NCBI RefSeq assembly: GCF_025506335.1
Contig: NZ_JANZYO010000004.1
Span: forward strand, 186,001-250,000
Source of the DNA: Mumia quercus
GTDB lineage: Bacteria > Actinomycetota > Actinomycetes > Propionibacteriales > Nocardioidaceae
Length of the DNA stretch: 64,000 bases
Direction: 5' to 3'
Position 1 is the first letter of the stretch; each line of letters opens with the position of its first letter. Below the pieces are notes generated by a model. The model was not told the origin of the DNA and made no database searches. It saw only the letters and a list, made by a program, of their open reading frames with translations. Position numbers and translations under genes: made by a program. Below are positions 42,642-50,903 of this stretch, one piece after another.

Positions 42642-43205
42642 TCAGATGACGGCGAGAACGCGGTCGATCTCGCCGAGGAAGGCGTCGAGGTCCTTCGGGG
42701 TCCGGGAGGTGATGAACAAGGGTGCCCGCGAGGTGTCGCTGACGACTGCCTCGTCGACCCACGCCCCACCGGCGTTGAGGATGTCGGTCGACACCGACGC
42801 GTACGAGGTGAGGCGTCGCCCCTCGACGACACCGGCCTCGACGAGGACCCACGGGCCGTGGCAGATCGCCGCGACCGGACGCCCGCTGGACGTGAACGCG
42901 CTGACGATGCCGAGCGCATCGTCCTCCAGGCGCAGCGAGTCGGCGTTGATCGTGCCGCCGGGGATGAGCAGGAGGTCGTACTCTCCCGCGTCCACGTCCC
43001 CGAGCGTCGTGGTCGGAGCCACCGACTTGCCCGGGTCCTTGTCACCCACGAGCGTCTCGATCGGTGCGTCGGAGACGGCCGCGATATCGACCCGTGCCCC
43101 CTTTTCCCGCAGATGCTCGACGGGAACGACGATCTCATCCTGCTCGACGCCGTAGTTCGTGGCGATCACCAGGACACGGCAACCGCTCAGATCCGATTCG
43201 GACAT
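42642..43205 (-). CDS. PfpI/DJ-1 family protein (YhbO-like)
   Basis: A 187-residue class I glutamine-amidotransferase-like protein. The nucleophile elbow is AAICHGPWVL with Cys115 and His116; Glu in the EQDEIVVP loop completes the usual PfpI site. Relatives are called intracellular proteases, but deglycase or chaperone activity and stress protection are reported for YhbO/YajL. ATG 43205 has GAGGAGG upstream. A SigB-like promoter lies 40-65 bases before it, fitting a stress role. Confidence 0.88.
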   Translation of the reverse strand: MSESDLSGCRVLVIATNYGVEQDEIVVPVEHLREKGARVDIAAVSDAPIETLVGDKDPGKSVAPTTTLGDVDAGEYDLLLIPGGTINADSLRLEDDALGIVSAFTSSGRPVAAICHGPWVLVEAGVVEGRRLTSYASVSTDILNAGGAWVDEAVVSDTSRAPLFITSRTPKDLDAFLGEIDRVLAVI

Positions 43206-43246
43206 GTGCGCCTCCTCACGAACCATGTGACCAATCTGTCCCACCG

Positions 43247-43271
43247 GTACCCCGACTGACCGGTTTCACAC
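43247..43271 (-). promoter_or_regulatory. SigB/SigF-like stress promoter for the PfpI-like gene
   Basis: On the minus strand GTGT (43268-43271), 15 bases, then GGGTAC (43247-43252) match the general-stress consensus GTTT-N14/16-GGGTAY with one change in the -35. The transcript would start about 35 bases before ATG 43205. Confidence 0.55.
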
Positions 43272-43307
43272 CCCGCATCCGGGGGCGGCGAGACCTAGGC
43301 TCGACCC

Positions 43308-45293
43308 ATGACGTCAGAGATGGAGGAAACCACCCGGGCAGTACGCCGGGCCGAGGCCCGCGCGGATGCGTCCCGGGTCCTGCCCCGGATCGCCCAGGTG
43401 CTCTCCCCGTACAAGTCCCAGATGCTCCTCGTCGCGCTCGCGGTCGTGACGGGAGCGGTCCTCAGCTCGCTCGCTCCGTTCCTCACCAAGGCCGTCTTCG
43501 ACGACGCGCTCTTCCCCGTCGACGGCGGCGGCCAGGACCTCGGGCTGCTCGGCTGGCTGGTCGCCGGCTTGTGCCTCATCCCGATCCTCACCGCGCTGAT
43601 CGGGATCGGGCAGAACTACCTCACCTCGACGATCGGCAACTCGGCGATGGCCGACCTGCGGGGCCGGCTGTTCGCCCACCTCCAGACGATGGAGCTGGGG
43701 TTCTTCACCGCCACGAAGACCGGGGCGATCCAGTCCCGTCTGGCCAACGACGTCAGCGGCGTCCGTACGGTGCTCACCGACACCGCCACGACGATCCTCC
43801 AGAACGTGGTCACCGTGAGCTCGGCGCTCGTCGCGATGCTCATCCTGTCCTGGCAGCTGACGCTCATCACGCTGGTCCTGATGCCGTTGTTCGTGGTGAT
43901 CCAGGTCCGCGTGGGTCGGCGCCGGCAGCGCCTGGCCCGCAAGACCCAGGAGTCGCTGTCGGAGATGACCGCGATCACCGAGGAGGCGCTGTCGGTCTCG
44001 GGCATCCTGCTGGCGAAGGTGTTCAACCGCGCCGAGAGCGAGACCCTGCGCTACCGCGAGGAGAACCAGCGTCAGACGCACCTGCAGGTCACGGCAGCGA
44101 TGACCGGCCGCACGTTCTTCGCGATGGTGCAGACGTTCTTCGCCATCACCCCGGCGATCATCTACCTCGTCGCGGGCTTCATGCTCACCGGCAAGCTGGA
44201 CTTCTCCGGGGGCGGCGCCCTCACCGCAGGGACCCTCGTCGCCTTCACGACGCTGCAGGCGCGGTTGCAGATGCCGCTGATCCAGCTCATGCGGGTCACG
44301 CTCGACGTCCAGACCTCGCTGGCGCTGTTCCGCCGGATCTTCGAGTACCTCGACCTCGAGCCCGCGATCGTCGAGCGGCCCGACGCGCGCCCGCTCCCCG
44401 ACACCGGTGTGGGCGGGCGGGTCGAGTTCCGCGGGGTGTCGTTCCGCTACCCGCCCCCGCGGCTCCTCGGCGTCGCACCGCGCGACACCGACGAGAGCGA
44501 CCCGGTCACCGAGGAGCGCTGGACCCTGCGGGACGTCTCGCTCACCGTCGAGCCCGGTCAGCTCGCGGCCATCGTCGGGCCCTCGGGCTCAGGCAAGACG
44601 ACGATGACGTACCTCGTCCCGCGCTTCTACGACGTCATCGAAGGTGCCGTGCTGATCGACGGCGTGGACGTCCGCGAGGCCACCGGCCACTCGCTCGCGT
44701 CGACCGTCGGCATGGTCACCCAGGAGCCGTACCTCTTCCACGGGACGATCTTCGCCAACATCGCGTACGCGAAGGAGGGCGCGACGCCGGAGGAGGTCGA
44801 GCAAGCGGCCCGTGACGCCAACATCCACGACAGGATCATGAGCTTCGCGGAAGGGTACGAGACGATCACCGGCGAGCGGGGCTACCGCCTGTCGGGTGGC
44901 GAGAAGCAGCGCATCGCGATCGCCCGGGTGTTTCTCATGAACCCGCGGGTGCTCATCCTCGACGAGGCCACCTCGGCGCTGGACACCGAGACGGAACGGC
45001 TGGTGCAGGACGCCCTCGAGCGGGCGACCGTCGGCCGGACCACCATCGCCATCGCGCACCGGCTGTCGACGATCCAGAACGCCGACGTCATCTTCGGTCT
45101 CGAGGACGGGCGGCTGGTGGAGCAGGGCACGCACGCGGAGCTGCTCGCCGAGGGCGGGCTGTACTCGCGGCTCTACATCGAGCAGTTCGGCGGCGGCGAG
45201 GTGGAGGGGCGCTTCCGCGACGGCGTGCTGTTCCGCGACGGGACCTGCATCCGCGACTACGACGACCACGTCCGCGCCGACGTCCCCCTCTAG
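43308..45293 (+). CDS. ABC transporter, fused permease and ATPase (exporter type)
   Basis: A 661-residue half-transporter. Six membrane helices occupy residues about 40-350, followed by a nucleotide-binding domain: Walker A GPSGSGKTTM (about residues 424-433), Q-loop VTQEPYLFHGT, signature LSGGEKQRIAIARVFL, Walker B VLILDEATSAL and H-loop IAHRLST. It should work as a homodimer or with a partner not encoded here. An insertion of about 20 residues (PPRLLGVAPRDTDESDP) lies early in the ATPase domain. The substrate, possibly lipid or drug, is unknown. TAGGCT just before the ATG suggests a leaderless start. Confidence 0.92.
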   Translation: MTSEMEETTRAVRRAEARADASRVLPRIAQVLSPYKSQMLLVALAVVTGAVLSSLAPFLTKAVFDDALFPVDGGGQDLGLLGWLVAGLCLIPILTALIGIGQNYLTSTIGNSAMADLRGRLFAHLQTMELGFFTATKTGAIQSRLANDVSGVRTVLTDTATTILQNVVTVSSALVAMLILSWQLTLITLVLMPLFVVIQVRVGRRRQRLARKTQESLSEMTAITEEALSVSGILLAKVFNRAESETLRYREENQRQTHLQVTAAMTGRTFFAMVQTFFAITPAIIYLVAGFMLTGKLDFSGGGALTAGTLVAFTTLQARLQMPLIQLMRVTLDVQTSLALFRRIFEYLDLEPAIVERPDARPLPDTGVGGRVEFRGVSFRYPPPRLLGVAPRDTDESDPVTEERWTLRDVSLTVEPGQLAAIVGPSGSGKTTMTYLVPRFYDVIEGAVLIDGVDVREATGHSLASTVGMVTQEPYLFHGTIFANIAYAKEGATPEEVEQAARDANIHDRIMSFAEGYETITGERGYRLSGGEKQRIAIARVFLMNPRVLILDEATSALDTETERLVQDALERATVGRTTIAIAHRLSTIQNADVIFGLEDGRLVEQGTHAELLAEGGLYSRLYIEQFGGGEVEGRFRDGVLFRDGTCIRDYDDHVRADVPL

Positions 45294-45324
45294 CCCGCGA
45301 GCGACCGTGCGCGCACCCGAGCGC

Positions 45325-45364
45325 GGAGCGTGACTCGCGAGCGGGCGGAGCGTGACTCGCGAGC
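45325..45364. repeat. Short direct repeat after the ABC transporter gene
   Basis: GGAGCGTGACTCGCGAGC occurs at 45325-45342 and 45347-45364, a 22-base period. The copies fill the gap between the convergent ABC transporter and VOC genes, and the second copy covers the last bases of the VOC stop codon region. No clear terminator hairpin is formed. Confidence 0.6.
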
Positions 45365-45741
45365 TATTGCTGGATCACGGACATGACGTTGCCGGCAGGG
45401 TCGGTGAACCACGCGATCAGCGGCCCGCCGCCGCGGAATACGCCCTTGTCGTCGGTCGCCGTCGGCGTGCCCTCGTACCGCTCGAAGACGACGCCGCGCT
45501 CGGTGAGCGCGTCGACGGCGGCCTCGACGTCGGGCACCGGGAAGTTGAGGATCGTGTACGAGGCGGGCTGGTGCTGGTCGCCCTTGGGGTAGACGAGGAC
45601 GTCGCGGCCACCGGCGAGGTGCATCCGCAGCATCCCGTTCTCCTCGTCGACGTCGAGGCCGAGCACGTCGACGTAGAAGTCGCGCGCGGCCTTGGTGTCG
45701 TCGACCGAGAAGCCCTGGAAGGCAGGTGATTCGGCGAGCAT
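45364..45741 (-). CDS. VOC-family (glyoxalase-like) protein
   Basis: A 125-residue VOC protein. Module one: FQGFSVDDTKAARDFYVDVL and MLRMHLAGGRDVLVYP. Module two: ILNFPVPDVEAAVDALTERG and AWFTDPAGNVMSVIQQ. The usual metal-ligand His and Glu positions are mostly replaced (FQGF, VMSV), so it may bind without catalysing. ATG 45741 has AAGGAGGGA upstream. It lies 64 bases downstream of the FAD-Rieske gene end in the same direction. Confidence 0.8.
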   Translation of the reverse strand: MLAESPAFQGFSVDDTKAARDFYVDVLGLDVDEENGMLRMHLAGGRDVLVYPKGDQHQPASYTILNFPVPDVEAAVDALTERGVVFERYEGTPTATDDKGVFRGGGPLIAWFTDPAGNVMSVIQQ

Positions 45742-45757
45742 GGGTCCCTCCTTGTCA

Positions 45758-45774
45758 GGGCCCACGGCGGGCCC
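45758..45774 (-). terminator. Short GC hairpin after the FAD-Rieske gene
   Basis: GGGCCC-N5-GGGCCC gives a six-pair stem 32 bases after the stop codon of the FAD-Rieske gene and just before the VOC gene leader. It is short, without a T tract, so termination would be partial at best. Confidence 0.35.
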
Positions 45775-45805
45775 CTCTCAGGTGGACCGCTCGCGCGGCT
45801 CGAAC

Positions 45806-47251
45806 TCAGCGCCGACGCAGCGGGCGGGTCGCCGGCCCCTCGATCACCGCACCGTCCTCGGCGAACCGCGACCCGTGCAGGGGGCAGTCCCACGTCCGCT
45901 CGGCGTCGTTCCACTCGACGACACCGCCCAGGTGGGTGCAGACGCCGCTCACCTTCGTCCCGTCACCGGACTCCGCGCACGGCGGGAACCCCCGTACGGC
46001 CGGCGGCTCGTCGTCGCGCGAGAGGGCAGCCGAGACCCAGCCCTTGCCCATCTCGACACCGACGGTGGCGTTGACGGCCGCCGCGGCCCCGGCGTCGCGC
46101 AGCGCGGGCCGACTCCATGCCTGGACGGCCTCGCGCCACGTGGCCTCCTCGCCGAGGAGGTCGTCGGCGAGCGCGAGCCCGGCCGCCGCGCCCATCGCCA
46201 TGCCCCACTTGTTGAACCCGGTCGCGACGTGCAGGTGCTGCTCCATCGGGAGCACCCGCCCGACGTACGGCAGCCCGCGCGTCGGGCCGTAGTCCTGCGC
46301 CGACCAGGCGGCGAGCGGCTCCCCGACGTGGAAGGTCTGGCGTGCCCAGGCGACGAGGTCCTCGACCTTCTCCCGCTCCGAGCGGGCGCGGCCGGTCGTG
46401 TGCCCGTTGCCACCGACGAGGAGCACCGAGGTGTCCGGAGTAGAGGTCCGCAGCGAGCGGGTCGGCGAGTCGACGGAGAGGTGCATCGCGTCGACCGCCG
46501 GGCCGTCGGTACGGAACGCGACCGCGTACGAGCGCTCGGGGGTGAGCCGGGCGAAGAAACCCCCGCGGTCGAGGATCGGCGTCCCGGTCGCGAGGACGAC
46601 GTCCTGCGCGTCGACGGTCGCCTGCTCCGTGCGCACGCGCGGACGTGACCCACCGTCGACCTTGAGCACCCGGGTGTCCTGGAAGATGCGCGCCCCGGCC
46701 GCGACGGCGTCCGCCGCGATGCGGTCCGTCAGGGCGACGGCGTCGATCTGACCCTGCCCTGCCAGCCGGAGCGCGCCGCGCACCGCGTACGGCAGGCCGG
46801 GGTCGGTGTCCCACACGACGGGAAGCCCCGCCTCCTGGCACGCTTCCTGCTCCTGGCGCAGCTTCTTCTCGCCCTGCGCGGTCGTCGCGTACGTGACCGC
46901 GTCGCGGACGTCGTACGTCACGCCGCTGGCCTCGCAGTAGGCGCGGATCCAGTCCTGCCCGGCGCGGTTCGCGTCGACGTACCCGCGCAGGTGCTCGGAG
47001 TGGTGCCGTCGGATCGTCGACAGCCGCGACCCCTGCAGCAGACTGACCTTGCCCGTCGTCCCGCCGGTGGTCCCGGCCGCGACGGAGCGCCCCTCGAGGA
47101 CCACCACCGACTTGCCGGCGCGCGCGAGCATCAGCGCGGTGGTCGCTCCCACCAGGCCGGCTCCGACGACGACCACGTCGCAGGAGAGGTCCTCGGCGAG
47201 AAAGGGATACACGGGTCGGGCGGGATTCTGGTCGTACCACCAGGACTGCAT
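45806..47251 (-). CDS. FAD-dependent oxidoreductase with C-terminal Rieske domain
   Basis: A 481-residue fusion. Residues about 24-385 are a DAO-family FAD domain (CDVVVVGAGLVGATTALMLARAG; VVLATGTPILDRGGFFARL). Residues about 400-475 carry a Rieske [2Fe-2S] cluster with CTHLGG and CPLHGSRF, giving the C-x-H and C-x2-H ligands. Similar fusions occur in general-stress regulons of Bacillus (YhfW type) and actinobacteria; substrate unknown. ATG 47251 has AAGGAG upstream. It is divergent from the CrtI-like gene. Confidence 0.88.
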   Translation of the reverse strand: MQSWWYDQNPARPVYPFLAEDLSCDVVVVGAGLVGATTALMLARAGKSVVVLEGRSVAAGTTGGTTGKVSLLQGSRLSTIRRHHSEHLRGYVDANRAGQDWIRAYCEASGVTYDVRDAVTYATTAQGEKKLRQEQEACQEAGLPVVWDTDPGLPYAVRGALRLAGQGQIDAVALTDRIAADAVAAGARIFQDTRVLKVDGGSRPRVRTEQATVDAQDVVLATGTPILDRGGFFARLTPERSYAVAFRTDGPAVDAMHLSVDSPTRSLRTSTPDTSVLLVGGNGHTTGRARSEREKVEDLVAWARQTFHVGEPLAAWSAQDYGPTRGLPYVGRVLPMEQHLHVATGFNKWGMAMGAAAGLALADDLLGEEATWREAVQAWSRPALRDAGAAAAVNATVGVEMGKGWVSAALSRDDEPPAVRGFPPCAESGDGTKVSGVCTHLGGVVEWNDAERTWDCPLHGSRFAEDGAVIEGPATRPLRRR

Positions 47252-47303
47252 CGGGCTCCTTCCGTCGCACCTCCGGTACCCAGCGACGCGGCGGACAGTC
47301 GCC

Positions 47304-47329
47304 GTTTCGGGGCGTACGGCCGCGGGTAC
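47304..47329 (+). promoter_or_regulatory. SigB/SigF-like stress promoter for the CrtI-like operon
   Basis: GTTT (47304-47307), 16 bases, then GGGTAC (47324-47329): a full match to the actinobacterial general-stress promoter consensus. The transcript would begin about 33 bases before GTG 47370. Confidence 0.65.
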
Positions 47330-47369
47330 CGCCCTGGCACCGTTCCCTACGAGCGCACGAGGAGTCGAT

Positions 47370-48977
47370 GTGCCCACGTCCACGTACGACGTCGTGGTCG
47401 TCGGCGCCGGTCCCAACGGCCTGGTCGCGGCGAACCTGCTCGCCGACGCGGGCCTCGACGTGGTCCTGCTCGAGGCGCAGGCGGAGGTGGGAGGCGCGGT
47501 GCGCAGCGCACGCGACGTCCATCCCGACTTCGTGCACGACACGTTCAGCTCCTTCTACCCGCTGGCCGCGGCGTCACGGACGATGCGGGGGCTGGACCTC
47601 GAACGTCACGGGCTCGAGTGGAGCCACGCCCCGGCGGTGCTCGGGCACCCGCTGCCCGACGGGTCGTGGGCGATGCTGCACCGCGACGTCGACCACACGG
47701 CGCGCTCGCTCGAGGCGCTCGGCGCCGGTGACGGCGACCTCTGGCGAGCGTGGGTCGACGACTGGGAGCACGTCGGCAACGCCGTGGTGGACGCGCTGAC
47801 GTCCCCGTTCCCCCCGGTACGGGCGGGGTTGCGGACGCTGTGGGCGCTGCGCTCGGTCGGCGGCCTCGACTACGTACGACGTCTGCTGGAGCCCGCGAGC
47901 ACGCTCGGCCGCGACGGCTTCCGAGGCCCAGGGGCCGCGCTGCTGATCGCCGGCAACGCGGGCCACGCCGACATCCCCACCGACGCCGCGGGGTCAGGGT
48001 TGATGGGCCTGCTGATGACCATGCTCGGCCAGACCGTCGGTTTCCCCGTCCCGCGCGGCGGTGCCGGGATGCTCGCGTCCGCGCTCGCCTCACGGTTCGC
48101 GTCGCTCGGCGGCGAGATCCGCACCTCGGCAGGCGTGGACCGGGTGCTGCAGGAGGACGGCCAGGCCGTCGGCGTCCGGCTCGCCGACGGGGAGGTCGTC
48201 CGCGCCGAGCGGGCGGTCGTCGCCGACGTGGTCGCGTCGTCGTTGTACGGAGAGCTGATCCCGGACGACGAGCTCCCCGAGCGGTTGCGCCAGCGGATGC
48301 GTCACTTCACGCTCGACCCGGGAACGGTCAAGATCGACTGGGCGCTGGACGGCCCGGTCCCGTGGTCCTCGCCCCCCCCGACCGCTCCCGGGACGGTGCA
48401 CGTCGCCGACTCGGTGGCCGCGATCGCGCAGGCGCATGCGCAGATCTCGGCCTCGGCGATCCCGGCGGAGCCGTTCCTCGTCGTCGGCCAGATGACCACG
48501 TCCGACCCGACCCGCTCCGCGCCCGGCACCGAAGCGCTGTGGGCGTACACCCACGTCCCCCAGGAGGTCCGTCAGGACGCCGGCGGCGAAGGCCTCAAGG
48601 GCCGGTGGGACCGCGACGAGTGCGAGCGGTTCGCCGACCGGGCTCAGCGCCGCCTCGAGGCGTACGCGCCCGACCTCGCCACCCGTGTGGTCGCCCGCCG
48701 CGTCCTCGGCCCGCACGAGATGCAGGCCCGCGACGCGAACCTGGTCGGCGGCGCCCTCAACGGCGGCACCTCCGCGATCCACCAGCAGCTGGTCTTCCGC
48801 CCGGTCCCGGGCAACGGCCGGGCGAGCACACCGGTGCCGGGGCTGTTCCTCGCCTCGGCGTCGGCGCACCCCGGTGGCGGGGTCCACGGCGCGCCCGGGG
48901 CGAACGCAGCCCGCGCCGTCCTCGCCGAGCCGGCGCCGCTTCGGCGTTGGCGGTCCTCGAGAAGGAGCACACGATGA
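47370..48977 (+). CDS. Phytoene desaturase-like NAD(P)/FAD oxidoreductase
   Basis: A 535-residue flavoprotein of the CrtI/COG1233 superfamily. The dinucleotide motif is YDVVVVGAGPNGLVAANLLADAG with VVLLEAQAEVGGAVRS; the C-terminal FAD loop reads GLFLASASAHPGGGVHGAPG. No carotenoid genes are nearby, so the substrate is open. GTG 47370 has AGGAG six bases upstream. It is coupled by ATGA to the SRPBCC gene and preceded by a stress-type promoter. Confidence 0.85.
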   Translation: MPTSTYDVVVVGAGPNGLVAANLLADAGLDVVLLEAQAEVGGAVRSARDVHPDFVHDTFSSFYPLAAASRTMRGLDLERHGLEWSHAPAVLGHPLPDGSWAMLHRDVDHTARSLEALGAGDGDLWRAWVDDWEHVGNAVVDALTSPFPPVRAGLRTLWALRSVGGLDYVRRLLEPASTLGRDGFRGPGAALLIAGNAGHADIPTDAAGSGLMGLLMTMLGQTVGFPVPRGGAGMLASALASRFASLGGEIRTSAGVDRVLQEDGQAVGVRLADGEVVRAERAVVADVVASSLYGELIPDDELPERLRQRMRHFTLDPGTVKIDWALDGPVPWSSPPPTAPGTVHVADSVAAIAQAHAQISASAIPAEPFLVVGQMTTSDPTRSAPGTEALWAYTHVPQEVRQDAGGEGLKGRWDRDECERFADRAQRRLEAYAPDLATRVVARRVLGPHEMQARDANLVGGALNGGTSAIHQQLVFRPVPGNGRASTPVPGLFLASASAHPGGGVHGAPGANAARAVLAEPAPLRRWRSSRRSTR

Positions 48978-49411
48978 CCCTCGTCTCCCGCGACATCCAC
49001 GCCACGGCGGACCAGGTGTTCGCCGTCCTCGCCGACGGGTGGACGTACGCCTCCTGGGTGGTCGGCGCCTCGCGGATCCGTGAGGTCGACGCCGACTTCC
49101 CCGCGCCCGGAGCCCGGATCCACCACTCGGTCGGTACGTGGCCGCTGCTCATCGACGACACGACGTCGGTCCTCGCGTGCGAGCCCGGCAAGAAGCTGGA
49201 GCTGAAAGTACGCGCATGGCCGTTCGGCGAGGGCTACGTCGGTCTCACGCTGCACGAGCAGGACGGGACGACCACCGTCGAGATGGAGGAGCACACGCTC
49301 AGCGGTCCGGCCAAGCTGCTTCCCGGACCGGTGGAGGCGCTGAGCCTGCGGGCACGCAACGACGAGGCGTTGCGCCGGCTGGCGTACCTCGCCGAAGGGC
49401 GCAGCCGCTGA
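48974..49411 (+). CDS. SRPBCC (polyketide cyclase/START-like) family protein
   Basis: A 145-residue helix-grip protein. Family pattern: SRDIHATADQVFAVLADGWT, WVVGASRIREVDADFPAPGA and the long C-terminal helix PVEALSLRARNDEALRRLAYLAEG. It has a hydrophobic ligand cavity by family; the ligand is unknown. ATG 48974 overlaps the CrtI-like stop by four bases, so it may bind the substrate or product of that enzyme. Confidence 0.82.
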   Translation: MTLVSRDIHATADQVFAVLADGWTYASWVVGASRIREVDADFPAPGARIHHSVGTWPLLIDDTTSVLACEPGKKLELKVRAWPFGEGYVGLTLHEQDGTTTVEMEEHTLSGPAKLLPGPVEALSLRARNDEALRRLAYLAEGRSR

Positions 49412-49424
49412 CGCCTGACTGCCG

Positions 49425-50805
49425 TCAGTGGTGGAACCCCGGGTGCTGCCCCTCGGTCGGCATCGGGGCCGACAACGCGTCGAGGTAGTCCACCTCGGCA
49501 CGGAGGTCGGCGATCAGGGCGTAGGCAAGGTCCATGCTCAGCCCGTTGCGGACGACGACACGCTGGACCGTGAGGTCCGTGAGGTCGGCGGGCATCGGGT
49601 ACGCCGGGACGAGCCAGCCCTTGACCCGCAGGCGGTCCGAGAGGTGGTAGAGGTTCCAGTTCTCGGTGTGGCCCTTCTTCAGGCTCCAGGCGAAGACCGG
49701 GATGTCGCTGCCGTCGTTCCACAGGTCGAAGGCGGGCATCTTCGCGATCTCCCCCGACAGGTAGAGCGCGACGTCCTGGGCCGCCTGCTGCACCCGGCGG
49801 TAGCCTGCCCAGCCCAGCCGCAGGAACTGGTAGTACTGCAGGAGCACCTGGGCGCCGGGACGCGAGAAGTTGAGCGCGAACGTCGGCATCTGGCCGCCGA
49901 GATAGCTCACGTAGAAGATGAGGTCGCCGGGCAGCGCGGAGGTGTCACGCCAGACCACCCACCCGAGCCCGGGGTAGACCAGGCCGTACTTGTGGCCCGA
50001 GGTGTTGATCGAGGCGACGCGCGGGTTCCGGAAGTCCCACGGGAGGTCGGGCTGCAGGAAGGGGGGCGATCATCGCGCCCGAGGCCCCGTCGACTCCGGG
50101 ATCGTGTCCAGCGCCGCGGCGATCTTGTCGACCGGCTCGTACATCCCGGTGTAGGTGACGCCGAGGATCGCCACCACCCCGATGGTGTTCTCGTCGACGT
50201 ACTGATCGAGGCCGTCGCCGTCGAGGACCTTGTGCTCCATGGAGATCGGGACGTAACGGGGCGCGACGTCCCAGTAGTTGCAGAACTTCTCCCAGCAGAC
50301 CTGGACGGCGCTGGACATCACGAGGTTCGGCTTCTCGGTCGACTCGCCGGCGGCACGGCGCGCCTGCTGCCAGCGGCGCTTGAGCGCGAGGCCGCCGAGC
50401 ATCGCGGCCTCGGACGATCCGATCGTCGAGGTCCCGATGGTGGTGGCCGGATCCGGCGCGTTCCACAGCTTGCCGAGCATCGTCCAGCAACGCGTCTCGA
50501 TCGCCGCGGTCGCTGGGTACTCGTCCTTGTCGATCATGTTCTTGTCGGTCGACTCGGCGTACAGCTTCTGGGCGAACCCGTCCATCCACGTCCCCACGAA
50601 CGTGGCGAGGTTGAGCCGGGCGTTCCCGTCGAACATCGCCTCGTCGTGGACGATCTGGTACGCCGTCTCCGGCAGCGACTCGTCGGGCGGGATCGAGTGG
50701 CGCGGGAGCTCCGACGACTCCCCCCGGGCGCGCGAAGAGCGGGTTGAGCTCGACGACGTCGCGCTGCTCCGACGCCTTGTCTGGACCGCGGGCCGATGCT
50801 GGCAC
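49425..50805 (-). pseudogene. gadB: Glutamate decarboxylase gene interrupted by three single-base indels
   Basis: Read across frames, this encodes a protein of about 460 residues, the normal length of PLP-dependent glutamate decarboxylase, which makes GABA. The start GTG 50805 has AAGGAGGATC. The first part (to RPG) is followed by a one-base gain in a run of six C (50720-50725). A one-base loss follows near 50096-50100 (CCGGG) and a one-base gain in six G (50061-50066). The frames carry TSTIGSSEAAMLGGLALKRR, the PLP-lysine region SGHKYGLVYPGLGW and LNFSRPGAQVLLQYYQFLRL. All three changes are at homopolymers or short C/G runs, so sequencing error is as likely as true decay. Confidence 0.85.
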
Positions 50806-50903
50806 GGGATCCTCCTTCGTTCGGTGGCGATCACCGATCGCGCACGCCTTCTAGCGTCCGATGCACCGCGGAACGTGGCAAGCGCAAGCGGGAGCGGCGA
50901 CGC

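Noticed and set aside
47276-47300. A SigB-type promoter for the FAD-Rieske gene on the minus strand
   Set aside because: GGGTAC is present (47276-47281), but at 15-16 bases upstream the sequence is GACT/CGAC, not GTTT. The support is too weak to annotate.
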